A stretch of 64,000 bases of DNA from Mycobacterium paraseoulense (GCF_010731655.1 NZ_AP022619.1:248001-312000), one strand, 5' to 3'. Positions 31,101 to 40,541 are shown, counted from the stretch's first letter. The notes: generated from the sequence alone by a model not told the origin. Numbers and translations: made by a program.

Positions 31101-31904
31101 TTGGCCGTGACTGATCACGACACGCGGTTCGCATACCTCGACTTGCTCCGACGCGACCTGACCAGGTACGGCAACGACGAGTTGGTGCCCGTGGGCTGGT
31201 ACCGGCTAGGACGCCCCTTGTTCAGCACCCGCAATTTCATGCTCGTGCGCAAGCGTCCGTTCAATCAGCACGCCCGCGACCTGGGCCTCGACTGGCCGGC
31301 GGACGCCTTGACCATGATCGGAATGCAGCGGCTGACCAGCCTGCAGCATTGCGTGGAGACGGTGCTGGAGGAGGACATCCCCGGTGACCTGGTCGAGTGT
31401 GGGGTGTGGCGCGGCGGGGCGTCGATCTTGATGCGCGCGGTGCTGGCCGCCTACGGGGACGAGAAGCGGTGTGTCTGGCTGTGCGACTCGTTCGCCGGCG
31501 TACCGCCGCCGGACGTCGCAAACTACAAGCAGGACAAAGGGATCAAGCTGCACCGTCATGCGCGCATCCTGGGAATACCGGAAGCCGAAGTGCGGGCTAA
31601 TTTCGAGCGTTACGGGTTGCTCGACGACCAGGTCCGGTTTGTTCCCGGCTGGTTCAAGGACACGCTGCAGGATGCGCCGATCGACCGGATCTCCGTGCTG
31701 CGGCTCGACGGCGACCTGTACGAGTCGACGATCCAAGCGCTCGATGCGCTTTACCCGCGGCTGTCGCCAGGTGGCTTCTGCATCGTCGACGACTACCACG
31801 CGATCAAGGCATGCGCGCAGGCGGTGGCGGACTATCGGGAAAAACACGGGGTGACCGCGGAGATCGTCGAAATCGACGGCACCGGCGTGTTGTGGCGCAA
31901 GTAG
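31101..31904 (+). CDS. TylF-type sugar O-methyltransferase (paralogue 2)
   Basis: A 267-residue TylF-family methyltransferase, strikingly similar along its whole length to the gene at 27081 (shared SLQHCVETVL, GVWRGGASILMRAVLAAYGD and DRISVLRLDGDLYEST). The TTG at 31101 has AGGGG 5 nt upstream; the GTG at 31107 is an alternative. The N-terminus is 8 residues shorter than that of the paralogue. The shared leader shows that the duplication included upstream DNA. It probably methylates a different position on a core deoxyhexose. Confidence 0.88.
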   Translation: MAVTDHDTRFAYLDLLRRDLTRYGNDELVPVGWYRLGRPLFSTRNFMLVRKRPFNQHARDLGLDWPADALTMIGMQRLTSLQHCVETVLEEDIPGDLVECGVWRGGASILMRAVLAAYGDEKRCVWLCDSFAGVPPPDVANYKQDKGIKLHRHARILGIPEAEVRANFERYGLLDDQVRFVPGWFKDTLQDAPIDRISVLRLDGDLYESTIQALDALYPRLSPGGFCIVDDYHAIKACAQAVADYREKHGVTAEIVEIDGTGVLWRK

Positions 31905-32036
31905 ACCGCGTCCGATTGTTCGCTGCGGGTGCCTGAACGGGCGCCGAAATTTGGTGGCTACCAAAAGCTTTGCCATTCGGACGGCCGAACCGGTGAACCC
32001 ATCGCATTTGTCGCGGGCGAACGGTCCGCCAGTGTT

Positions 32037-32840
32037 ATGGTTGCCGCCGTGGCTACAGGGCTGACAACCGCAACCCGCCTGCGGATGTGGTGGGTACGCA
32101 CCGAGTACTGGCTCGCGCGGACTATTCTTCCCGACGTCTACGCCAACGACGCGCTGGTCACGTTCAACAACTATCACGCGTTCCTCGACGATCCGGATTT
32201 CCAGCGCGCCTACCGGCGCGGCGCGCGCTCGCTGGGCAGAGAGGATTGGTATCAGTGGCAGTGGCGCGTGCACGTGGGGCTGTGGGCGGCGGCCAGCGCC
32301 AGCGAGCTTGACGGTGACTTCGTCGAATGCGGCGTCAGCTACGGCTTCTTGAGCAGCGCCATCATGGAGTATCTGGACTGGGACCGGCTGGGGAAGACGT
32401 TCTACTTGCTGGATACGTTCGCCGGGATCGATCCGCGCTTCGTCACCGAGAACGAACGCCGGGCCGGGGCATTGGAAATCAGCGAAGGACACCTGCGTAA
32501 CGGGATGTACGCCAGTGGGGTCGAGAGCGTTCGCGCGAATTTCGCGGAGTGGCATAACCACCGCATCATCGTCGGCGCGGTTCCGGAGACGCTCGACGAG
32601 GTCGATGCGACCACCGTGGCCTACTTGCACATCGACATGAACTGCGCACCACCGGAAGTCGCCGCGTTGCGTTATTTCTGGCCACGGCTCACCCCCGGTG
32701 CCTTCGTGCTCCTGGATGACTACGCGAATCGGGGGCGTGACGAGCAACGTCGCGCCATGGACGCGGTGGCGAATGAACTGGGCGTGAAGATCTGCGCATT
32801 GCCCACGGGGCAGGGCCTGCTCATCAAGCCGGCGCGCTAA
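32037..32840 (+). CDS. TylF-like SAM methyltransferase (third, divergent)
   Basis: About 267 residues if started at the ATG at 32037; the frame is open to 31929 and no ribosome-binding site settles the start. It is a more distant member of the TylF/macrocin O-methyltransferase group: LDGDFVECGVSYGFLSSAIMEYL as motif I region, LLDTFAGIDPRF, YLHIDMN and VLLDDYANRG. It ends convergently with the next glycosyltransferase, and the stop codons overlap by 3-4 nt. A role in O-methylating a GPL sugar is inferred from context. Confidence 0.8.
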   Translation: MVAAVATGLTTATRLRMWWVRTEYWLARTILPDVYANDALVTFNNYHAFLDDPDFQRAYRRGARSLGREDWYQWQWRVHVGLWAAASASELDGDFVECGVSYGFLSSAIMEYLDWDRLGKTFYLLDTFAGIDPRFVTENERRAGALEISEGHLRNGMYASGVESVRANFAEWHNHRIIVGAVPETLDEVDATTVAYLHIDMNCAPPEVAALRYFWPRLTPGAFVLLDDYANRGRDEQRRAMDAVANELGVKICALPTGQGLLIKPAR

Positions 32841-34099
32841 GGAAGGCCTTCTTCCTGGCGAGCGGCGCTTTCCAAGAGATCCGCGGCCCGGGCGACGCTC
32901 TCGGCGGGGGTAGTCATCCGGCCGGCGAGTTCGCGGGCTTGAACCGCATATTCCGGGGCCAGGATCTCGCGGAGGTCCGCGACAAGCGATTCCTGGGTGG
33001 TGTCGGAAAAGCGCCGGGCGGTTCCCACCTTGAGGCGCTTAACCTGGTTGCCCCAATAGGGCTGGTCGGCCGAGCTCCAGAGAATCAAGGTGGGGATGCC
33101 GGCACGCAGGCTTGCGGCCGTGGTGCCCGAGCCACCGTGATGAACGACCGCTCGGCAGGCCGGGAAGACCGATGCGTAATTCACCACGCCGACCACCTTG
33201 ACGTGGTCGAGATGCGGCACGCCGCTGAAATCAGTCCCCCCGAAACAGAGCAGCGCCCGCTCGCCTAACTCCGCGCAGGCCGAACTGATCATTTCGACTG
33301 TGGCGGAGGGAGATTCGAGCGGTATGCTGCCCGAACCGAAGCAAATCGGCGGTGTTCCCGCGGCGATCCACGACGCCACGTCCTCGTCGGCATCCGTGGT
33401 CAACTCCATGGTCAGGGCGCCGACGAAGGGTCGTCGATCGCTCCATTTTTTCGCCCATTCGGCAGCCAGGCCTGGAAAGCAAACCTCGTCGTAGGCCTGG
33501 ATTTCCAGCGACCCGCGCTCGGCGATCCGCCGCTGCGACCGACGGGTCGCCTTCGGCAGGCCCAATTCACGGCGCTGTGCGTCCTCGACGTCCCGCGTCG
33601 CGCGCCAAAACAACCACTCGATCGTCGTCATCGCGGAGCGGACCAGCGGCGACGGCAGACTCGGAACGAGCTGGCCGTTGGCCCGCATGGGGAAGTGATG
33701 CAGCGAGGCGAGCGGGATGTCGTAGTGCTCCGCAACGTTGGCGGCGGCCTGCTCGAAGTTCAGGCCGGTGGCGAGCAGATCGGCGCCGTCCGCCAGCGTT
33801 TTGAGCGTGGTACTCACATCGGCCCAATGCCGGATGAGGGGTTCCCAGACCTTGAGCACCACCCCGGTCGGCTCGCGGAAAAAGTCCTTCCACATGTTGC
33901 GCAGGAATTCCTCGTCCAGGAACTCCTGCACTGTCGGTCCGTAGGGCACCGCCGTAAGCCCGATGGATTCGACAAATCTCACGAGTTCCGGCGGGACGGC
34001 CAAATGAACTCGGTGGCCTCTGCGCAGCAGTTCGCGGCCGACGGCGGCGGACGGCTCGATGTCTCCACGAGTTCCGTAACTCGCCAGGGCAAATTTCAT
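32837..34099 (-). CDS. GT1 glycosyltransferase, GtfA/RtfA/GtfB family (copy 3)
   Basis: A 420-residue paralogue, in opposite orientation to copies 1 and 2, with MKFALASYGTRGDIEPSAAV at the ATG, CFPGLAAEWAKKW (one residue inserted) in the middle and VVHHGGSGTTAASLRAGIP near the C-terminus. It lies 13 nt downstream of copy 4 on the same strand, so the two form an operon. Probably transfers a deoxyhexose in the GPL oligosaccharide. Confidence 0.9.
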   Translation of the reverse strand: MKFALASYGTRGDIEPSAAVGRELLRRGHRVHLAVPPELVRFVESIGLTAVPYGPTVQEFLDEEFLRNMWKDFFREPTGVVLKVWEPLIRHWADVSTTLKTLADGADLLATGLNFEQAAANVAEHYDIPLASLHHFPMRANGQLVPSLPSPLVRSAMTTIEWLFWRATRDVEDAQRRELGLPKATRRSQRRIAERGSLEIQAYDEVCFPGLAAEWAKKWSDRRPFVGALTMELTTDADEDVASWIAAGTPPICFGSGSIPLESPSATVEMISSACAELGERALLCFGGTDFSGVPHLDHVKVVGVVNYASVFPACRAVVHHGGSGTTAASLRAGIPTLILWSSADQPYWGNQVKRLKVGTARRFSDTTQESLVADLREILAPEYAVQARELAGRMTTPAESVARAADLLESAARQEEGLP

Positions 34100-34112
34100 G
34101 CTTCTAGCATTA

Positions 34113-35366
34113 TCAGTGCGGACGCCCCGCGCCGGCGAAGGCCTCCACGAGATTGGCGGCCTTCGCGACGCTTTCGGCGGGCTTGGTCATCCTGGTCGCG
34201 ATCTCGCGGGCGCGGGAGACACATTCCGGGGCGAGAACCACACGCAGGTCTTCCACCAGCGATTCGCGTGTGGTGGCCGAAAACGGGCGGGCGGTACCCA
34301 CTCTCAACCGTTTCACCTGCCCCGCCCAGATCCGCTGATCGCCGGTGCTCCAGAGGCTCAATGTCGGAACTCCGGCGCGCAGGCCTGCGGCGGTGGTGCC
34401 CGCGCCGCTATGGTGTACTACCGCACGGCAAGCGGGGAAGACCGCCGCGTAGTTGACCGGGCCCACCACCTTGACTTGGTCGGCATGGGCCACGCCGCTG
34501 AAGTCGCTCCAGCCCGAGCAAATCAATGCCCGTTCGCCCAGCTGCTCGCAGGCGGCACCGATCATGGCGACCGTGTCCGAGGGAGATTTAACCGCTGTAC
34601 TGCCGAATCCGAAGCAGATCGGCGGTGTTCCCGCTGCGATCCATGACGCGACGTCTTCGTCGGCATCCGTGCTCAGCTCCATGGTCAGCGTGCCGATAAA
34701 GGGCCGTCGCCCATCCCATTTCGCCCATTCTGCCGCCAGGCCGGGGAAGCAGACTGCGTCGTAGGCCTGGATTTCCAGCGAACCGCGGGCGGTGATTCGC
34801 CGCGGCGCGGGTCGTTTCGCCTTGGGGAGTCCGAGTTCGCGGCGCTGGTCGTCCTCGGCCTTCTTTGTCACGCGCCACTGCGGCCAGTCCAGCGCTGCCA
34901 TTGCCAAGCGCACGACGGGGGAAGGCAGGCCCGGAGCGAGCTGGCCGTTGGGCAGCATCGGGAAGTAGTGCATAGTGGCAAGCGGAATGCCGTAATACTC
35001 AGCGACGTTGGCGGGAACCCCGGGAAACCCGGGGCCGGTCAGTACGAGATCGGCCCCGTCGGCCACTGACGTCAGCGTGGCGCTCATGTCCGCCCAGGAC
35101 TGGGTGAGGAGTTCCTGGGCTTCCCGCCATAACCTGACCACCTCGTCGATTCTCCAGAATCGGCGCAGAAAGTCGGTGTCCCACATGCCCTGCTGTTGAT
35201 CGGGTCCATAGGGGACCGCGGCAACCCCAGCCGACTCCACGAGGCCGACGAGGTTCGGCGGGACGGCCAGGCGCACTTCGTGGCCCCTGCGCAGCAGTTC
35301 GCGGGCGACCGCGGTGGCGGGCTCAATATCGCCGCGAGTTCCGTAGCTTGCCAGGGCAAACTTCAC
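34113..35366 (-). CDS. GT1 glycosyltransferase, candidate GtfB (copy 4)
   Basis: A 417-residue paralogue starting with GTG at 35366, which has GGAGGGG 4 nt upstream; the longer frame to 35531 is unsupported. It has KFALASYGTRGDIEP and CFPGLAAEWAKW, but a variant donor motif in which the second Gly is Ala (VVHHSGAGTTAAGLRAGVP). It is the last core-type glycosyltransferase before the variable genes, the place of gtfB in MAC GPL loci, but copy 3 could equally be the orthologue. Operon with copy 3. Confidence 0.85.
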   Translation of the reverse strand: MKFALASYGTRGDIEPATAVARELLRRGHEVRLAVPPNLVGLVESAGVAAVPYGPDQQQGMWDTDFLRRFWRIDEVVRLWREAQELLTQSWADMSATLTSVADGADLVLTGPGFPGVPANVAEYYGIPLATMHYFPMLPNGQLAPGLPSPVVRLAMAALDWPQWRVTKKAEDDQRRELGLPKAKRPAPRRITARGSLEIQAYDAVCFPGLAAEWAKWDGRRPFIGTLTMELSTDADEDVASWIAAGTPPICFGFGSTAVKSPSDTVAMIGAACEQLGERALICSGWSDFSGVAHADQVKVVGPVNYAAVFPACRAVVHHSGAGTTAAGLRAGVPTLSLWSTGDQRIWAGQVKRLRVGTARPFSATTRESLVEDLRVVLAPECVSRAREIATRMTKPAESVAKAANLVEAFAGAGRPH

Positions 35367-35484
35367 GACACCCCTCCTTCCGGTCGTCGTCTGCTTTGGC
35401 GATGCCGGAGCCATTATGTCTGGATCTTGGACTGCCGGATGGCGTTCGGTCTTGGACGTGACCGGCGTCAGCGAGGCAAGAGCC

Positions 35485-36480
35485 TCACCAACCACCGCGG
35501 ACGAGCAATCCGGGATCGGGCCACTGGCCACGCCCCCTCGCCCTCCTGATGAGCATCTTCATCATCGCGGCGTATCGATTCAACGCGTACAGCAACCCTT
35601 TGGAACGGGCGGCCCAAAGGCTGATCTCGAGCCGGTCCTTGTCAGAGCTCGCCAGGAAGGTCGCCGGGTGGTTGAGGGGAAAGTCCAGTTCTTCGGCATC
35701 CAGCGAAGCAAGCGAGGAATAGACGCTGTGCCGGGTCGTGTTCGTGGCCTCGGCGTGGAAGCCGATGTTTCGTATCAGGTTCCTGGCGGGAACGGCGCAC
35801 AGGCCAGAGTTCGCCCATATGCTAAAGACCCACTGGTAGGCCCAAGTGTTGATGTTGCCGTCAAAAACATGTTGAAATGTCGATTCCCAGTAATACCGGC
35901 CGACCATGTTGGGCAAATACTGGTCGAAGAGCTTCCGATCTCTTATCTCCGGCCACTGCGTCATATGGACGTCATACTTCGCCCAAGCGCGCCTCCAGGT
36001 GGCCCATCCCCAGTAGTGCGGATATCTCGAGAAGTAATAACTGTCAGCGGATTCGGCGCGTCCGAACAGTCGATTGTTCCCGGAAATCATCATGACCCGC
36101 TCGTCGCTCTCGTAGCGATCCAGGAGCTCGGAGGAGTAGGGGAAGAATGAGCCCGATGGCAAGCAGTCATCTTCGAGGATGATTGCTTTGTCGATGCGCT
36201 CAAACGCCCAGGTGATACCGGAGGAGATACGAAGCCGGCAACCCAGATTGGTCTCCGAGAAGTTCCTCTCGACTTCGCAGTCCCAGTCCACTTCGTCGAT
36301 GATGGCGCGCGTCGCCGCGCACTTCTCGGCCTCGCCGGGCCTTTCCGCGCGGGGGCCGTCTGCGATCACCAGAAGCTTCCTCGGCCGCGCCTCCCTGATC
36401 TTGTCGAAGACCTGCCTGGTTGTGTCCGGCCTGTTGAAGATGATGAAGATGACTGGAACGGAGTGTGCTTCGTTGATCAC
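35485..36480 (-). CDS. GT-A-fold glycosyltransferase (GT2-like)
   Basis: A 331-residue protein. An N-terminal nucleotide-sugar-binding region (VPVIFIIFNRPDTTRQVFDKI) and an acidic AIILEDDCLPS motif act as the DxD-like metal site. GWATWRRAW further on is typical of sugar transferases related to sulfotransferase-associated or capsule GTs. It overlaps the upstream methyltransferase by 4 nt (ATGA), indicating coupling. It is probably one of the transferases extending the serovar-specific chain; donor and acceptor unknown. Confidence 0.8.
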   Translation of the reverse strand: MINEAHSVPVIFIIFNRPDTTRQVFDKIREARPRKLLVIADGPRAERPGEAEKCAATRAIIDEVDWDCEVERNFSETNLGCRLRISSGITWAFERIDKAIILEDDCLPSGSFFPYSSELLDRYESDERVMMISGNNRLFGRAESADSYYFSRYPHYWGWATWRRAWAKYDVHMTQWPEIRDRKLFDQYLPNMVGRYYWESTFQHVFDGNINTWAYQWVFSIWANSGLCAVPARNLIRNIGFHAEATNTTRHSVYSSLASLDAEELDFPLNHPATFLASSDKDRLEISLWAARSKGLLYALNRYAAMMKMLIRRARGRGQWPDPGLLVRGGW

Positions 36481-37118
36481 TTGATGCAGTCAACCACTAT
36501 CGACATCGGCCTGAAGGGACGCGACACTCTCTCGTCGTTGTCCGGGGTTCTCTTGACAAAGCCTTTCGAGTAGTCAATTGGCTTCGTATGAGGAGCTCCA
36601 TTTTCATCGTAGTAATGAAGGAATTCCACGGAGGAAAATTCTGTATTCCTGAGCAGCTGAGCAGCATCCTCAAATTTGGGGAACCAAACATGGCCACCCT
36701 TCACGACCGTCTTCTTGCCAAAGATCGGAGGCCGCCGTTTGTACGCCCCGCCCCCGAACGGATCGAACACGATGTTACCCTCGCCGTCTTTGACCGATCG
36801 CTCGTAGAGTAAGTCGCAGCGATAATCGGGGAGTGACAACCTGAAGAGCCCGCCCTTTTTGAGTACCCGGTATATTTCGAAAAGTGTGGCGGGGATCTTT
36901 CCATACGCGATGTGCTCGAAAACGTCCTCAGACTGGTACGTATCGACAGATTCATCGGACAGGGGCAGTGGCTTGGTAACGTCGTGACGAATATGCCACT
37001 CGTCAGCTTGTGTCAGTGACAAGCCCACCTGTTGCCGACTGCGATACTCGGGCATGTCCGGCAGATCGCCGGCGTATAAATTAACAACCGAACGTGCGGG
37101 TAGTTCGCTGAACTTCAT
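36477..37118 (-). CDS. SAM-dependent methyltransferase (Methyltransf_11-like)
   Basis: A 213-residue protein with the weak motif I VVNLYAGDLPD, then DVFEHIAYGKIPATLFEIYRVLKKGGLFRLSLPDY, the usual acidic loop and post-motif strand of class I methyltransferases. Base composition is visibly more A/T-rich than neighbours (many Lys, Asn and Ile codons), suggesting transfer. It lies 11 nt downstream of the UDP-glucose dehydrogenase gene and overlaps the following glycosyltransferase, so the three form one operon. It may methylate a uronic acid or deoxysugar. Confidence 0.75.
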   Translation of the reverse strand: MKFSELPARSVVNLYAGDLPDMPEYRSRQQVGLSLTQADEWHIRHDVTKPLPLSDESVDTYQSEDVFEHIAYGKIPATLFEIYRVLKKGGLFRLSLPDYRCDLLYERSVKDGEGNIVFDPFGGGAYKRRPPIFGKKTVVKGGHVWFPKFEDAAQLLRNTEFSSVEFLHYYDENGAPHTKPIDYSKGFVKRTPDNDERVSRPFRPMSIVVDCIK

Positions 37119-37129
37119 GTGTCTATTCC

Positions 37130-38446
37130 TTAAATCCGACCCATGCCGTGGTACTCGAAGCCCTCAGTCCGTAGGCGTGCAGGGTCGTAGATGTTGCGGC
37201 CATCGAAGACCACCTGGCCTCGCATCGCCGACTTGACGCGCTGCCAAGACGGCCGCTGGAACTGCTTCCACTCCGTCAGCAGGAGCAACGCGTCGGCGCC
37301 CTGGACCGCGTCGTACATGTTTCCGGCGTACTCGATCGACTCTCCGAGCGCCTTTTTCGCCTTATCGGTTCCTTCGGGGTCAAAGGCCCGAACTAGCGCC
37401 CCGAGTTCGACCAGCGTTTTCGCGATGATTAACGAGGGGGCCTCGCGCACGTCGTCGGTCCGTGGCTTGAAGCTGAGTCCCCAGAGCGCGATGCGCAGGC
37501 CTTGCAGATTCTTCGTAGGCGACCCGCCCCCGAAACGGGCAACGATCTTGGACACTAGGGCGGCCTTTTGCTCGTTGTTGACCTGCTGGACCGCGCGCAG
37601 CAGACGCATGTCCGACCCCAGACCGTCGCCGGTATATAGAAGGGCCTGAACATCTTTCGGCAAGCATGACCCGCCATAGCCGATGCCGGGAAACAGGAAT
37701 TCATAACCAATGCGCTTGTCCGCCCCGATGGCCTCCCGCACCGCCGAGATATCGGCACCGGCCTTCTCGCACAAGTTCGAGATCTCGTTGATAAAGGAAA
37801 TCTTGGTCGCGAGAAAGGAGTTGGCCGCGTACTTCGCCATCTCGGCGCTCCTGATGTCGATGACGATCAGAGGATGAAAGGTGCGCAGGAACGGCTCGTA
37901 GAGCTCTCGCATGATATCGAGGGCGCGCTTAGAGTCGCCGCCGATGACCACGCGGTCGGGCTGCATGAAGTCGGCGACCGCTTTGCCCTGCTTCAGAAAT
38001 TCGGGGTTGGACACCACGTCGAACTCGTGTTTGGCCTTGCTGCGAATGATCGCTCGAACTTCGTCGGCAGTCCCGACAGGAACGGTCGACTTGTTGACGA
38101 CGACCTTGTAGCGGTCCATATAAGACCCGATATCATCAGCCGCGGAGTAGACGTGGGTGAGGTCGGCCGCACCACTCTGGCCCATGGGCGTTGGCACGGC
38201 GATGAAGATCACGTCTCCGTGTTCGATTCCGCGCCGCATGTCGGTCGTGAAGTCGATGAGCCCGTTCTCCCGGTCCGTTTCGATCAGCTCAGCCAGGCGG
38301 GGCTCGTAAATCGGGACTTCTCCCGCGAGTAGCTGGTCTATCTTGGCCTGGTCGATATCGACGCAGACGACGTCATTGCCGCTGTCCGCGAGGCAGGCAC
38401 CCGTGACGAGGCCGACATAGCCGGATCCGATAACCGTAATCTTCAA
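37130..38446 (-). CDS. UDP-glucose 6-dehydrogenase
   Basis: A 438-residue enzyme of the UDP-glucose/GDP-mannose dehydrogenase family. It has an N-terminal NAD motif GSGYVGLVTG, the family signatures IAVPTP and EFLKQG, and the catalytic Cys261 in GYGGSCLPKD. The TTG at 38446 is selected because AGAGG lies 5 nt upstream and it gives MKITVIGSGYVG, the usual beginning; the 26-codon extension to 38524 is not conserved-looking. It oxidises UDP-glucose to UDP-glucuronic acid, implying that the oligosaccharide contains GlcA, as several MAC serovar GPLs do. Confidence 0.93.
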   Translation of the reverse strand: MKITVIGSGYVGLVTGACLADSGNDVVCVDIDQAKIDQLLAGEVPIYEPRLAELIETDRENGLIDFTTDMRRGIEHGDVIFIAVPTPMGQSGAADLTHVYSAADDIGSYMDRYKVVVNKSTVPVGTADEVRAIIRSKAKHEFDVVSNPEFLKQGKAVADFMQPDRVVIGGDSKRALDIMRELYEPFLRTFHPLIVIDIRSAEMAKYAANSFLATKISFINEISNLCEKAGADISAVREAIGADKRIGYEFLFPGIGYGGSCLPKDVQALLYTGDGLGSDMRLLRAVQQVNNEQKAALVSKIVARFGGGSPTKNLQGLRIALWGLSFKPRTDDVREAPSLIIAKTLVELGALVRAFDPEGTDKAKKALGESIEYAGNMYDAVQGADALLLLTEWKQFQRPSWQRVKSAMRGQVVFDGRNIYDPARLRTEGFEYHGMGRI

Positions 38447-39536
38447 GATGACCTCTTCATTTCCTTCGATCGGTCCCGTGGTCCCGAAGCCAACGGTCTC
38501 ATGCGCGATCGGTCCCGAGTACATTTTCCACGGGTTGACCTAGATTCGATTTAACCCCCGGTCCGCTGTCAGAGAGCCCAACGCGGCCGTATAGCCATCA
38601 ACGTCGGCGCGTTCCCCTCACAAGAACTGGCCATCGACCGGCTGCAGGAGATCCGCCTGAGCAGGCATCCGGCCCGACGCCGCCAGTTCGTTCAACTCGA
38701 GCAGTCTGGGTCGGCGCGGGTGAGGCCGGCACCATGCGTTCATACAGAGAGCGCCAGTCATCTTCAGGTCGTACACAGGGAACCCGCCGTTTGGACTGGT
38801 TTCAGGATGGTGGTGATATCGGCGAATGAATTGGGTGGCTGTCGGCAAGGACTGGCTCAAAGAAGATTGGTCGAAATCTTCGGTGACGTGGGATCAGTGA
38901 GAGGCCAGGTTTCACTAAACGCCTTGGTGCGCAACTGGAAAGCTACACCAGCGAAACTGCATCACTGCGCGTGTGGCTGGAGCGGACATCCCATTGCTAG
39001 CCTGGGCGCTGACTGCTGGCTGGCCACGCTCCGGGTATGGCCAGCCCGATCGAGTCGACGACCTCGAAGCGCCGGCCGCGCACGTTGATGGCTGGCGACG
39101 GCAAATGTTCGTGCTGGACCACAAGCGGCGTCACCCGGTTTGTCCTAAGCTGAGATGCCATACCCTTCCCCAAGAGCCGCCGCCGACCCAAATATGTCGG
39201 TACCATCCCCAGAACCCGGGGCTGGTGGGTCTAGGAGTTGCAGAAGGGGTTGGGGGATGCTCGGACGCGACGTTAGTGGACCAAGGCGAACCCGAGATCG
39301 GCATGTGTTGTCGGGAGTGCATCGAAACGCGCGCCCCTGTGGGTGATCGTGATATCGCCGTTAGTGGTCAGGCCATTTCGTACGCGTAGCAGCGCCGCAA
39401 TCGGCTATGGCGTTTTGGACGGGCAGCGCTTGGTGATCGTGCGGCCCAGATGTGGTCACGAATATCATAATTAACGTGAGTTACTCAGTTGGCCATCAGT
39501 AGAGTTACTTCACTGAACCCGCTGGGGAGGCAACGC
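38447..39536. other. Long gap without recognised gene
   Basis: About 1.1 kb between divergently transcribed genes. The left 80 nt hold the UDP-glucose dehydrogenase leader. Several short frames exist on both strands (for example plus 38720-39088 and minus 38997-39206), but none has a recognisable domain or a good ribosome-binding site. It may be a decayed gene or insertion-sequence relic plus promoters. A dyad TAACGTGAGTTAC lies at 39472-39484. Confidence 0.5.
39472..39484. promoter_or_regulatory. TAACGTGAGTTAC dyad upstream of GT2 gene
   Basis: TAAC-N5-GTTAC, 53 bp before the GTG at 39537. A 12-of-13 match (TAACGCGAGTTAC, 46231-46243) lies upstream of the cytidylyltransferase gene. Possible common operator; speculative. 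Confidence 0.35.
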
Positions 39537-40538
39537 GTGACTGGCGAACGTCAATTAACCCGTGTGGACTCGGTCAGCGTCGTGATTCCGGTCTACAACG
39601 GAGCGGCGACCTTGCCCCACGTGGTGAAGGAGCTTGGACAACTCCGTTCGATACAGGAAACCGCCGGCGGTCGTCAGTTCCGCGTCGACGAGGTGCTCCT
39701 CGTGTGGGATCGGGGTATTCGCGGTAGCGACGACGTCGTCCGTGAGCTGGCTGCAAGCGACGAATGGGTCCGCCCGGTATGGCTGTCCCGCAACTTCGGA
39801 CAACATGCCGCCACCCTCGCGGGTATGACGTCGTCAGGCGGCGACTGGATCGTCACGATGGACGAGGATGGACAGCACGATCCGGCATATATCGGCGACT
39901 TTCTCGACAAGGCATACCGGGATCGCACACAACTCGTGTACGCCTCGCCGAAGAACCGACCACCCCACGGTGGCTTCCGCAACGCTTCGTCTTGGCTAAC
40001 GAAGTGGCTGTTCTTGCACGTGCTGGTGTCGTCCGAAGGGCTAAGGGCCTTCAACAGTTATCGACTGATCCTCGGCGAGGCCGGACGAAGTGTCGCCGCC
40101 TACGCTGGCGCGGGCGTGTTTCTTGACGTCGCTTTGTCTTGGGTTGTCGCCGACCCCTCAACCTGTCCGGTATTGATGCGCCAAGAAGGACGACCCGCTA
40201 GTGCGTATACCTTCCGGCGCTTGGTCTCGCATTTCTGGCGGCTCGTTGTCTCTTCGGGTACCCGCCCGCTGCGCTTCGTGTCCATGATGGGCATTCTGTT
40301 CGCCCTTCTCGGTTTGGGCGTGGCGATCTATAGCGTGATCCAGAAAGCGGTCGGAGGTATCACCGTGCAGGGGTGGACATCGGTGTTCGTGGCGGTGCTT
40401 GTCCTCGGAGGAGTCGTCTTGTTCGCGCTGGGAATCATCGCCGAGTATATCGCCGCTTCGGCCAGTATGGCGATGGGCAAACCGGTGTACGTCATCGTCC
40501 GCGATCCCGGTGACATCTTCGATGGCCCGGCGGACTGA
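39537..40538 (+). CDS. Membrane GT2, polyprenyl-phosphate sugar transferase type
   Basis: A 333-residue GT2 enzyme of the ArnC/GtrB/DPM1-like type: VSVVIPVYNGAATL at the start, a MDEDGQHDP metal site, LSRNFGQHAATLAG, and two C-terminal transmembrane helices (about residues 243-270 and 285-310) before a short cytoplasmic tail. The GTG at 39537 has GGGGAGG 6 nt upstream and is preferred to the TTG at 39489. Relatives load a sugar on to polyprenyl phosphate for use on the outer side of the membrane, or act directly in deoxysugar pathways. The adjacent SDR gene follows after 3 nt. Confidence 0.85.
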   Translation: MTGERQLTRVDSVSVVIPVYNGAATLPHVVKELGQLRSIQETAGGRQFRVDEVLLVWDRGIRGSDDVVRELAASDEWVRPVWLSRNFGQHAATLAGMTSSGGDWIVTMDEDGQHDPAYIGDFLDKAYRDRTQLVYASPKNRPPHGGFRNASSWLTKWLFLHVLVSSEGLRAFNSYRLILGEAGRSVAAYAGAGVFLDVALSWVVADPSTCPVLMRQEGRPASAYTFRRLVSHFWRLVVSSGTRPLRFVSMMGILFALLGLGVAIYSVIQKAVGGITVQGWTSVFVAVLVLGGVVLFALGIIAEYIAASASMAMGKPVYVIVRDPGDIFDGPAD

Positions 40539-40541
40539 CGA

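Noticed and set aside
31206..32747. 513-codon minus-strand frame
   Set aside because: It is antisense to two TylF-type methyltransferase genes and its composition is typical of a high-GC shadow frame.
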